This document shows, in pieces, positions 1 to 7,254 of a stretch of 42,538 bases of DNA. The DNA is from Candidatus Latescibacterota bacterium. Lineage in GTDB: Bacteria > Krumholzibacteriota > Krumholzibacteriia > Krumholzibacteriales > Krumholzibacteriaceae. The stretch lies in NCBI GenBank assembly GCA_019038625.1, contig JAHOYU010000072.1, forward strand, positions 1 to 42,538, given 5' to 3'. The position numbers and the translations under genes are program-made. The first letter of the stretch is position 1. The number at the start of each line of letters is the position of its first letter. The notes under the pieces were generated by a model. That model did no database searches, was not told the origin of the DNA, and worked only from the letters and a program-made list of their open reading frames with translations.

Positions 1-1064
1 CATATATATAGCCCTGCCAGGCCGAGTTCCGACATGCAGAGGACCACCGAGTTGTGCGCGGTCAGGTGATGGTGCTCTGTGAAATTATGAAACCCCACTC
101 CAAGGATGGGTCGCCAGAAAAGAAGGTTCAGCCCCGTCGCCCAGGCGTCGATACGGCCGCTCGCCGAGGCCTCGTCGATCGACATGTCGGACATCCTGCT
201 AGGACCCAGTGCCAGCGCCGCAGCGCTGAAGATAGCACCTGTGATCAGGCCTTTCACCAGCCCTATCCTTTTGCAGAGCAGCATCGTTGATACGGCCAGA
301 AGCCCGAGGAAGGTACCCCTGGAATTTGTCAGATACAGAGCGTAGATCAATATGGCGAGGGACAGGATCCAGAGGATCCTCTTCAGTATCCCTATCTTTT
401 TATTCAGTGATTTAAGCATGGCGAAAGGTGTAAAGGCGAGTATGGTCAACCCGAGATCGTTCGGGTCTGAGAAGATCCCGATCCACCTGATCCTTCCCTC
501 ATACATCGTCTGTCCCGCGATATCATATCCTCTGACATACTGCAGGATCCCGTTCAGTGAAAGTGCCAGGGTCATGAAAAAGAGCAGGTAAAATGTCTGT
601 TTGAGTTGATTCGGATCGACAATCAGGTTGACGATCATGAAAAAGAGGAGAAACACGGGCAGAAAGTCGCTGAACGATTCCTGCGCGCCTGTCAGGTAGA
701 AACGCTGAAGGTGACTCAGTGGTATAAGCAGGAAGAAGACCAACATGAAGATGCTCTGTCTGTTGTTGACCACTCTCATCGGCCGTTTCTCTATTGCGGC
801 GTGCAGTATGAGAGTGCCGAGGAGCACGAACGCGAGAGCGAGCATCAGTGGTTGTTCCCTCAGCGCCGGAACGAATTCCTGGGGACGCAGGTATGTCATC
901 GTCAGATAGATAAGGAGTCCCTGGTATGGATAGAAGAATACAATGGTTCCCACTATCCCCCCGGCGAACACCACCAGCGCGGCTTTAGCGGAGACCAGAA
1001 GCAGTGTGATCGCGAATGCCGCGAACACCGTTGCCAGGACCGGTATGACAGATTTGTTCCTCAT
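1..1064 (-). CDS. O-antigen ligase / polymerase-like membrane protein (partial, C-terminus outside window)
   Basis: The leftward reading frame is open from an ATG at 1064 to the window edge, giving about 354 residues without a stop. It begins MRNKSVIPVLATVFAAFA and is strongly hydrophobic, with roughly eight to ten predicted membrane segments. Near residues 45-65 it has a YPYQGLLIYL...YLRPQEF segment, which I associate with the O-antigen-ligase-like family of surface-polymer loci. Near the cut end it reads GVGFHNFTEHHH, then HNSVVLCMSELGLAGLY. This matches the H-N-x5-ExGxxG pattern of the Wzy_C domain. Such proteins join or polymerise lipid-linked oligosaccharides on the periplasmic face of the inner membrane. 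It diverges from the two-domain hydrolase gene across 159 bases. Its Shine-Dalgarno sequence is weak. Ligase versus polymerase, and the exosortase-associated subfamily, cannot be settled from sequence alone. Confidence 0.82.
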   Translation of the reverse strand, partial: MRNKSVIPVLATVFAAFAITLLLVSAKAALVVFAGGIVGTIVFFYPYQGLLIYLTMTYLRPQEFVPALREQPLMLALAFVLLGTLILHAAIEKRPMRVVNNRQSIFMLVFFLLIPLSHLQRFYLTGAQESFSDFLPVFLLFFMIVNLIVDPNQLKQTFYLLFFMTLALSLNGILQYVRGYDIAGQTMYEGRIRWIGIFSDPNDLGLTILAFTPFAMLKSLNKKIGILKRILWILSLAILIYALYLTNSRGTFLGLLAVSTMLLCKRIGLVKGLITGAIFSAAALALGPSRMSDMSIDEASASGRIDAWATGLNLLFWRPILGVGFHNFTEHHHLTAHNSVVLCMSELGLAGLYI

Positions 1065-1149
1065 CGGTCAGTCAGTTTATTTTATTCGCGCCTCAATCGC
1101 AATTGATATTTATTTCCGGGTATGTTGAAATCTACCGAAAGGGACTCAT

Positions 1150-1166
1150 CTGGTATTCTTTTTGCA
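1150..1166 (+). promoter_or_regulatory. Candidate sigma-54 (-24/-12) promoter of the two-domain hydrolase gene
   Basis: The 17 bases CTGGTATTCTTTTTGCA fit the sigma-54 consensus YTGGCACGRNNNTTGCW at the most conserved positions: YTGG at -24, TTGCW at -12, and exactly ten bases between GG and GC. The central CACG is not conserved. Transcription would start near 1178, about 45 bases before the preferred ATG. A second element of the same architecture precedes the facing ACP operon at 7173-7189, which raises confidence in both. No enhancer site or activator gene was identified in the window. Confidence 0.55.
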
Positions 1167-1223
1167 GATTGGATGGTTCAAGAGTAAATCGGGTTTTTGA
1201 GGATCAACGGGAAAAGACAGGAT

Positions 1224-3176
1224 ATGCCTGAAGAACGATCATTCTTTTTCAGAACTGAAGACAGGCCTCTATACGGGCGGTTGTATGCGCCTGGTGGGGG
1301 CACTCCGCCAGCCGGGAGCAGGGGGCTGGTGATCTGCGATTCGCTCTTCGAAGAGAAGTTCTGGTGCGAGAGGGTCCATTCCAATCTTGCGAGGCGTCTT
1401 TCCTGTGCTGGATGGACGGTACTGACCTTTGATTATTACGGGTACGGCAATAGCGGGGGAGACAGCGACGATGTGACTCTGACCTCGATATATGAGGATA
1501 TCGGAGCGGCCTGTGACCTGCTAAGGGGAAAGGGTGTGGACACAGTATCGCTGCTCGGGTTGAGATGGGGAGCTCTTCCAGCATGCGAAGTGGCGTCCAG
1601 GAGAGAGGATATCGACAGCATATTCCTGGTAAACCCGGTCAGGAAATGGAAAAAACAGTTTATGAAGGCCCTCAGGGCCAATGTGGCGGGGCAATACGCG
1701 ATCTTTAAAAAGGTCGTCATGACCAGGGATAAGATCATCGAGGAACTTCTCTCCGGCGGCGACTGCGTCAGATCCGGATACCATATGAACAATATCGATG
1801 GATATCTCATATCGAATAAATTCTTCGAAGAGGTATCCGATGCTGCTTTCCCTGAAGCTCTTCCCGGCAATATTTCAAAAGCGGCAGTGATAACGATACC
1901 GGAAAATCAGGCATCGTCCGAAGCCTCAGTCGACCCGCTTGCCGAGACCTGGAGGTCTGCCGGTGCCGACTGCGAAGACGTTTTTATAGCGGAAGACAAC
2001 GCTTTCTGGATAAATAACAGGATATTTACTTCCGATACACCGAGATTTTTCAGTGTCATGGAAGGTCTTCTTGGATCTGTCGGGGATATTGTTCCCGGGG
2101 CCAGCAAGGGAGTTCCATCGATCACCGAGGCACCGTCATGTGTCATCGATGGTGTTCGGGAGGAGGCGGTCACGGTCATCTCGCCGGACGGTCACCAATT
2201 GTGTGGAGTGACTTACGTGCCGGAGAACGGCCCGCGGAATGAGGGCTTTGTTTTCACCCACGGTGGACTGATAGGCATGAACGGCGCTTTCAGGTTCAAT
2301 ACGAGAGCGGCGAGGAGACTGGCCAGGGCCGGTTATCCGGCCATTTGCTGCGACACTCATGGGATGGGCAGGTCGGGCGGACTGATCGAGAACCAGGAGC
2401 AGAGAGTCCTGTTCAGAGAGATCTGCGCCGGACTGTTCGCCGGTGACGTTCATGCTGCGGCATCGTACTTGAAGGAAAAGGCCTCTGTTGAAAAAATTGC
2501 TCTTTTCGGAGTCTGTGGCGGAGCGATAACCAATATCCTCTCCCACAGCATCTATGAAGATATCGACGAATCTATTCTTCTCAGTGTGCCGGTCATGTTG
2601 CCGAGTCTCGATTACGGCGAGGTCAGGATGAGCGAGGGATTCGCGAAGTTCTACCTGGGACTTTATCTGCGGAAGATCTTCAACCCCGTCGCATGGTACC
2701 GTTTCATCACAGGTAAAAGTGAGACTGACAAGATCGGCAAATCGTTGAAAGTCGCCCTGGGCGGTATGATGAAGAAACTGTCGGGAGTCGGCAGAAAGAC
2801 CGGGAACACTCCCAAGCCAGTGGGCAGCGGAGGGACTCCGGCATCTGGTTCCTGCGTGGCTGCGAAAAAGGAAGTCAGGGGCGGGCTCAGTGTCACTGTT
2901 CCCGGTGCGGGAGACCTGCAGTTCAACAAAGGATTTCTCGACGCTTACAACCGTATCACGGGCCGGGGTGGACGCGTGTATTTCATCTTCGGCGAACATG
3001 ACAATTTCAAGTATGAGTTCAACAGCGAATTTGTCGACGCGATGCCGGAAGAGTTCCAGGCGGGAATAGACGCAGTGACTGTCGAAGAGATAGCTCAAGC
3101 CAACCACATGTACACATTGCGCGAATGGCAGGATATCATCATAGACAAATGTATGGCCTGGATAACACCTGGTTGA
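1224..3176 (+). CDS. Two-domain alpha/beta hydrolase, resembling fused exosortase-A-associated hydrolases 2 and 1
   Basis: The product is 650 residues if it starts at ATG 1224; an in-frame TTG at 1197 would add nine. Two alpha/beta-hydrolase units are visible. The first (about 1-170) has a RGLVICDSLFEE segment, TFDYYGYGNSGGD, and a nucleophile elbow reading GLRWGA, with Arg where Ser should be. The second (about 315-650) has VFTHGGL, CCDTHGMGRSGG, and an elbow GVCGGA with Cys as candidate nucleophile. It also has a late Asp in FGEHDN and His in ANHMYT, so a Cys-His-Asp triad is possible, as in dienelactone hydrolases. A Gly/Pro/Ser-rich linker lies around 520-560. From memory, exosortase-A-associated hydrolase 2 has GLRLGA and hydrolase 1 has GLCDGA, so this looks like a natural fusion of both. 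No signal peptide is seen, so it is probably cytoplasmic. The substrate is unknown; removing or transferring an acyl group in surface-polymer assembly is an inference. Confidence 0.75.
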   Translation: MPEERSFFFRTEDRPLYGRLYAPGGGTPPAGSRGLVICDSLFEEKFWCERVHSNLARRLSCAGWTVLTFDYYGYGNSGGDSDDVTLTSIYEDIGAACDLLRGKGVDTVSLLGLRWGALPACEVASRREDIDSIFLVNPVRKWKKQFMKALRANVAGQYAIFKKVVMTRDKIIEELLSGGDCVRSGYHMNNIDGYLISNKFFEEVSDAAFPEALPGNISKAAVITIPENQASSEASVDPLAETWRSAGADCEDVFIAEDNAFWINNRIFTSDTPRFFSVMEGLLGSVGDIVPGASKGVPSITEAPSCVIDGVREEAVTVISPDGHQLCGVTYVPENGPRNEGFVFTHGGLIGMNGAFRFNTRAARRLARAGYPAICCDTHGMGRSGGLIENQEQRVLFREICAGLFAGDVHAAASYLKEKASVEKIALFGVCGGAITNILSHSIYEDIDESILLSVPVMLPSLDYGEVRMSEGFAKFYLGLYLRKIFNPVAWYRFITGKSETDKIGKSLKVALGGMMKKLSGVGRKTGNTPKPVGSGGTPASGSCVAAKKEVRGGLSVTVPGAGDLQFNKGFLDAYNRITGRGGRVYFIFGEHDNFKYEFNSEFVDAMPEEFQAGIDAVTVEEIAQANHMYTLREWQDIIIDKCMAWITPG

Positions 3177-3199
3177 TGGCAGTACGACTTATGCTGCCA
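3177..3199. terminator. Short hairpin between convergent genes
   Basis: TGGCAG (3177-3182) pairs with CTGCCA (3194-3199) across an 11-base loop, in the 79-base gap between the hydrolase gene and the oppositely oriented amidotransferase gene. There is no T-run on either side. It may act as a weak two-way terminator or a 3' stability element. Confidence 0.25.
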
Positions 3200-3255
3200 G
3201 CCAGAGAATCCACACGAAATCTCCGCTAGTCGACCTCAAGTCCGGTCAGCAGGCC

Positions 3256-4263
3256 TCAGTCGCTGTCCGCGGATTTTTCCAGTCTGTCTCTCACCATCTT
3301 GACGACAGACTCATCGGATGCTTCCTCGAGCCTCTCGATGGCTTCCTGCCTCTTCATGTAGCCTCCCCTGACAAGTCCGGCCAGTTCGAAGGCGTAGGGG
3401 TGGAAGCCCAGTCGCTCCTTGTGTACATCGATACCTACCGCGTTGAGCAGGCAGTTGGTCGAGTTTGGATCTGTGTCGTCCGGTTTTTTCCAGCCGAGAT
3501 CCTTGATCTGCTCGATGATGGCCTTTTCATCGTATTCAAGAAAGGCCAGGGGACTCACGTTGGTCGGGAAACGTTCAGGTGTGGAGAAATGATCCTCTGT
3601 GAGGAAGTAGTTCGACACGCCTTCGCCCACTACTTTGGACATGGGGTCGGTGAACTGTTCCTGCATCGAACGGATCATGTCAGGATTGTTTTTGAAGATC
3701 GAGGCTTCCACCGGGGCTTGTCCCGGTGACCAGCCATAGAAGATGAATGGGATGTTTCCCTCGATCGCAAGACGAAGGGCGACAAACTTGACTATCCCCA
3801 TGCATGTCGTGCAGATCGAGCTGGCTCTTTCCAGTCCCTTGCGCGAATAGATGTCCTCGTCGGCGCAATGCAGGAAGAGCTTACTTAAAGTGTCGAGCCT
3901 GGGCTTGTACAGGACATGGTCCACGTTGAGGCCCTCTACGACATTGCGGATATTCTCAAGTGACTGCGGAGAGATAAACCCGTTGTCCAGCGTCATGGCG
4001 AGGATCGAAAGGTCGTACTCGTTTTTCAGTACAGCCATCGTGTACGTCGAATCCTTGCCGCCGCTGAACGCCATAATGGCATCGTATCCACCAGTCCGGT
4101 TTTTTTCTGCCAGAAGCTTCTCGAAGCGGCCTTTGTATTTTGCCATCGATTTTTTCAGACGTTCCACACCTCTGAACATCCTGCAGAAATTACATACGCC
4201 GTCTTCATCGAATTGTATCCCCGGGTATGTTTCGGGGAGAACGCATTTCGTACATCTTTTCAT
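3256..4263 (-). CDS. N-acetyl sugar amidotransferase-like PP-loop enzyme (WbpG/PseA/LegX family)
   Basis: The product is 335 residues from the ATG at 4263. GAGGAAGG lies five bases before that ATG, which favours it over the ATG at 4278 that overlaps the nadE-like stop. It opens MKRCTKCVLPETYPGIQF with zinc-type cysteines C4/C7 and C24/C27. The PP-loop FSGGKDS is at about 67-72 and a further CTTCMG is near 151-155. This arrangement matches WbpG/PseA-type enzymes, which activate a carbonyl or amide oxygen of a sugar with ATP and replace it with nitrogen to make acetamidino groups on LPS, flagellin or capsule sugars. Ammonia partners of the HisH/HisF type are not in the window. It is the last gene of the ACP operon, tightly coupled to the nadE-like gene, suggesting that both amide-forming enzymes act in one surface-polymer pathway. 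The exact acceptor is unknown. Confidence 0.8.
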   Translation of the reverse strand: MKRCTKCVLPETYPGIQFDEDGVCNFCRMFRGVERLKKSMAKYKGRFEKLLAEKNRTGGYDAIMAFSGGKDSTYTMAVLKNEYDLSILAMTLDNGFISPQSLENIRNVVEGLNVDHVLYKPRLDTLSKLFLHCADEDIYSRKGLERASSICTTCMGIVKFVALRLAIEGNIPFIFYGWSPGQAPVEASIFKNNPDMIRSMQEQFTDPMSKVVGEGVSNYFLTEDHFSTPERFPTNVSPLAFLEYDEKAIIEQIKDLGWKKPDDTDPNSTNCLLNAVGIDVHKERLGFHPYAFELAGLVRGGYMKRQEAIERLEEASDESVVKMVRDRLEKSADSD

Positions 4264-4274
4264 TACAGCCTTCC

Positions 4275-5249
4275 TCATAATTTCAGTTCGGGCGCGGGAG
4301 GCAGCTGCCTCAGGGTCGCCGTCGCTTTTTTCTTTCTCTCCAGATCTTTCCAGGCCCTGTCGACCTGTTCTACGGTCATGCCGATCACCTCGGCTGTTTT
4401 TTCTATAGGGACTTCGTTAAACATCGCGTACATCACCAGGTCCAGAGTCTCGTACGGCATGCAGAAGTAGAAATCCTTGTCGCTCACCGGCAGCGAGTAG
4501 GTGTCCGGGCTGGGAGTCCTGTCGAGTACTTCCTGCGGCACACCGAGATGCCTGCCGAGTGCGAATACCTGTGCTTTGTAAAGATCGGTAAGTGGCTCGA
4601 TATCGACCCCTCCGTCTCCAAACTTGACGAAGAAACCCTGGATGGTCTCGGGTAGATTGGTCGTTCCGCATACGATGTAGTGCCGTTTTTCAGCTTCGTA
4701 GTATAGCTGTGTCATCCTGACGCGCTGCTTTATATCGTTTGCAGCCATCATTTTCAGGTAATCCTTGTGAGCCAGTCTTTTCGATTCGATTTTTCCTTCA
4801 GCGATCTCTACCTCGAGATGGTAGGTGCTGATCCTGTCCCTGTCCAGGAGGTCCTGCGGGAGAGTGAGGCGGAATTTCTGATCGCCGTCGTACTCGGGGA
4901 AATATTTTTCTACGACAGAATCACGCTTGGCGTAGACCCCGAAGACATCGAGCATTGGGGATATCTCTACCTCGTGATACCGGATATCGAGTGACTCGGC
5001 ACATTTTCGGCCATACTCCCTGCTGACCGGGCTTGAGTCCCGTTCTGGAAGCAGAACGCCGAAAACACGGTCCTTACCCAGTGCCTTAACAGCCAGGGCG
5101 GCACAGACCGCCGAGTCGATTCCACCGCTGAGGCCTATTATTATCCCTTTTTTGTGAAAATTGTTCTGTACCTGGTCGCGTATGAAATCGACAAGTTGTT
5201 CAGTGATACTTTCTACATCGAAATCAAGTACGTTCCGGTTGAATTCCAT
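4275..5249 (-). CDS. nadE: NAD(+) synthase (NadE)-like ammonia-dependent amide synthase
   Basis: The product is 324 residues. It has the PP-loop GLSGGIDSA at about 39-47 and later the family blocks IKQRVRMTQLYYEAE and FVKFGDGGVDIEPLTDLYKAQVF. These identify the NH3-dependent NAD synthase fold, which adenylates a carboxylate and converts it to an amide. Several spots differ from the usual enzyme: GTTNLPET stands where GTGNKSE is typical, and PSPDTYSLPVSDKDFYF replaces the usual PSAGLW-GQTDE-type block. There is also extra sequence around residues 105-165. No glutaminase domain is fused. The gene sits 16 bases after the ligase gene. Its stop is followed 11 bases later by the preferred amidotransferase start, so it belongs to the surface-polymer operon. 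It may be the cell's NAD synthase, or a paralogue that amidates another carboxylate; I cannot decide which. Confidence 0.8.
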   Translation of the reverse strand: MEFNRNVLDFDVESITEQLVDFIRDQVQNNFHKKGIIIGLSGGIDSAVCAALAVKALGKDRVFGVLLPERDSSPVSREYGRKCAESLDIRYHEVEISPMLDVFGVYAKRDSVVEKYFPEYDGDQKFRLTLPQDLLDRDRISTYHLEVEIAEGKIESKRLAHKDYLKMMAANDIKQRVRMTQLYYEAEKRHYIVCGTTNLPETIQGFFVKFGDGGVDIEPLTDLYKAQVFALGRHLGVPQEVLDRTPSPDTYSLPVSDKDFYFCMPYETLDLVMYAMFNEVPIEKTAEVIGMTVEQVDRAWKDLERKKKATATLRQLPPAPELKL

Positions 5250-5265
5250 TCCTGCTTTCCTTCCA

Positions 5266-6813
5266 TCAGAGATTCTTTGTAGTTATTTTTCCGGTCGTTG
5301 TCCTGGGAAGCGATTCTCTCAGCTCTATTATCTTTGGTACCATGAAATCTTCAAGATTGCGCGAGCAGTGGGCGATGATCGCCTTCTCGCTGAGTTCAGA
5401 TCCATCTTTGAGGACGACGAAGGCCTTTACGGCTTCTCCCAGGATATCGTCGGGAACTCCGGTGACAGCAGCCTCTACCACATCTTCAATGGCGTAGAGC
5501 GCGTTTTCCACTTCCCTCGGGCTGACCTTTTCGCCCCTGCTTTTTATGATATCGTCCCTGCGCGAGACAAAATAGAGATACCCTTCCTTGTCCATCCTGA
5601 AAAGGTCACCTGTATACAGGGACTTTTCCCACGGATGTATGCCGGGCCTGAGCCTGCGGGCAGTCTCTTCGGGCAGTTCCCAGTATCCCTTCATCACGTT
5701 GGCTCCTCTTACGACGAGTTCGCCGGTCACGTCGGGGCGGGTGATGAGGTCATCATTTTCATCGACCAGATAGACCTGCTCGTTCGGCATGCCTTTGCCC
5801 ACCGATTCGGGGCGTATGTCGATCTGGTCCGGGTGAAGGTATGATACCCTCTTGCATTCTGTAAGCCCGTACATCGAGTATATCTTTGTCGAAGGGAAGA
5901 CATCTCTCAGTCCATTTATGTGGCTGACGGGCAGCGCCGCCGCTGTATTCGTAATGTAGCGAAGATTGCTGAAATCTTCTTTGGCCAGCTCTTTCATCTG
6001 GAGCAGGATGGCTGACATCGTCGGTACAATAGGAAAGCCGGTTGCTTTTTCCTCGTGGATGAGTTTGATAGTCTGATATGGATAGGTGAACGAACGCTCG
6101 AGTATCACCGTCCCGCTGAACTGAGCGGCCATTATCACCTGGTATAATCCATAGTCGAAGGAAAGGGGGAGGACGTTTATTATCCGGTCGTTCTCCGTGT
6201 TCTCAAGATATGTAGATACAGAGGTCGATGCCGCGACCATGTTGAGATGGGTCAGCATGACGCCTTTGGGATTTCCGGTCGATCCGGATGTGTAGATCAG
6301 AGCGGCAAGATCGATATCGATAGCTTTTCGTTCGGGCCTTGTTCCGGGCGCGTCGTTCAGTGCTTCGTCCAGCGTCAGGAAAGTAAGGGTGTCCGGCGAT
6401 GATTCCTTCAGTTCCCCGGCCTTATCTCCAGCACAGATAACGGTTTTCAGTGATTCTGCTTCCGCAGCGGCTTCCGCCGCCTGTCTCCAGCGTGACTGGT
6501 GAGTGATCAGGGCGGCTGCCCGGCAATTGCCCAGTATGTATCGTATCTTGTCCGATTTCGTCGTCGGATTGATGATAAGGAAAACGGCATCCGCCTTCAG
6601 GACCGCCCAAAGCGCGATAACGGTCTCGGGAGAATTATCGATCAGTATGGCTACCCTGTCTCCATACCCGACTCCTGAATCACGGAGGGTATGCGCTAGC
6701 TGGTTCGCCATATTATCGATCTCTCCGAAACTCAGCCTTCGGTCACCGGAGACGAGAGCCTCCCTGTCAGGATGACGCGATGCGCTGTTTTCCAGAAATT
6801 CCTGAAGGAGCAT
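5266..6813 (-). CDS. AMP-forming acyl-CoA/acyl-ACP ligase (ANL superfamily), exosortase-associated type
   Basis: The product is 515 residues, full length for the family. The adenylation motifs are all present: YTSGSTGNPKG (about 174-184), YGLTE (315-319), YTGDL (400-404), the hinge block RRDDIIKSRGEKVSPREVE (418-436), and the catalytic Lys in RTTTGKI (about 509). It should activate a carboxylic acid as an acyl-adenylate and load it onto a thiol. The ACP gene 32 bases upstream makes a phosphopantetheine arm the likely acceptor. The overall pattern resembles the ligase of the exosortase-A mini-cluster, although sequence alone cannot exclude an amino-acid adenylating enzyme. AGGCAGG lies about four bases before the ATG. 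It shares a putative sigma-54 promoter with the ACP gene. The substrate acid is unknown. Confidence 0.88.
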   Translation of the reverse strand: MLLQEFLENSASRHPDREALVSGDRRLSFGEIDNMANQLAHTLRDSGVGYGDRVAILIDNSPETVIALWAVLKADAVFLIINPTTKSDKIRYILGNCRAAALITHQSRWRQAAEAAAEAESLKTVICAGDKAGELKESSPDTLTFLTLDEALNDAPGTRPERKAIDIDLAALIYTSGSTGNPKGVMLTHLNMVAASTSVSTYLENTENDRIINVLPLSFDYGLYQVIMAAQFSGTVILERSFTYPYQTIKLIHEEKATGFPIVPTMSAILLQMKELAKEDFSNLRYITNTAAALPVSHINGLRDVFPSTKIYSMYGLTECKRVSYLHPDQIDIRPESVGKGMPNEQVYLVDENDDLITRPDVTGELVVRGANVMKGYWELPEETARRLRPGIHPWEKSLYTGDLFRMDKEGYLYFVSRRDDIIKSRGEKVSPREVENALYAIEDVVEAAVTGVPDDILGEAVKAFVVLKDGSELSEKAIIAHCSRNLEDFMVPKIIELRESLPRTTTGKITTKNL

Positions 6814-6845
6814 GATACCTGCCTGGGCAAAATGGGTCGGCTGAT

Positions 6846-7091
6846 TCAGCCCTGTTTCTTCGTTACGTAGGCTATGAGCTTGTTGAGTGAATCAAAATTG
6901 TCGGGGACGAGTTCCTCGTCCAACACTTCGATATCAAATTCATCTTCAATGAAACCAACGACTTCCAGTACTCCTGTCGAATCGATTATACCCGATTCAA
7001 GAAAGGAGTCATCGTCGCCAATAGTTGCGTCGTCGGATCCGAAAAGGAAGTTTTCGATGACAAAACTTTTTATCTGTTCCCTGATATCCAA
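6846..7091 (-). CDS. Acyl carrier protein
   Basis: The product is 81 residues if it starts at TTG 7091, which has a perfect AGGAGG five bases upstream. An ATG at 7151 would give 101 residues, but the extra stretch lacks family similarity and the start has no ribosome site. The protein is acidic, with the phosphopantetheine attachment block FLESGIIDSTGVLEVVGFIEDEF; the Ser of DST replaces the more common DSL. The fold continues with FDIEVLDEELVPDNFDSLNKLIAYV. It would carry the acyl or aminoacyl group activated by the ligase encoded immediately downstream. It is the first gene of the four-gene operon ending at 3256. This is a specialised carrier rather than the fatty-acid AcpP, because of its neighbours and the DST motif (inference). 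Confidence 0.9.
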   Translation of the reverse strand: MDIREQIKSFVIENFLFGSDDATIGDDDSFLESGIIDSTGVLEVVGFIEDEFDIEVLDEELVPDNFDSLNKLIAYVTKKQG

Positions 7092-7096
7092 GAGGA

Positions 7097-7102
7097 CCTC
7101 CT
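7097..7102 (-). promoter_or_regulatory. Perfect Shine-Dalgarno deciding a TTG start for the ACP gene
   Basis: On the minus strand AGGAGG is followed by five bases and then TTG at 7091-7089, in frame with the ACP. The resulting 81-residue length is typical of carrier proteins. Confidence 0.7.
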
Positions 7103-7172
7103 GCAAATTTTTATTATCATTCGATTGGTACCCTGTATGGACGGTAACCATTTTACATCAGACTGACTATTA

Positions 7173-7189
7173 TGCAAGAAGAAGTCCAA
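7173..7189 (-). promoter_or_regulatory. Candidate sigma-54 promoter of the ACP-ligase-NadE-amidotransferase operon
   Basis: Read on the minus strand, the 17 bases are TTGGACTTCTTCTTGCA: YTGG, eight variable bases, TTGCA, and exactly ten bases between GG and GC. This is the same architecture as the element at 1150-1166 in front of the divergent hydrolase gene. Transcription would begin near 7162, leaving a leader of about 70 bases before the TTG start. The element lies in the 163-base gap after the metallo-hydrolase gene, so it would separate this operon from the upstream redox group. Confidence 0.55.
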
Positions 7190-7254
7190 ATCTCTTGTAA
7201 AATAACAGATTTACCGGGATTCTCCGCGAGGTGTTTCGCCTGGTTTCCCTGTTT

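Noticed and set aside
606-1106. 166-codon frame on the plus strand
   Set aside because: Antisense to the O-antigen-ligase-like gene, which shows membrane segments and the Wzy_C motif; the plus-strand product is low-complexity and charged.
2136-3107. 323-codon frame on the minus strand
   Set aside because: Antisense shadow of the two-domain hydrolase gene, whose motifs are clear; no ribosome site or family features in the antisense frame.
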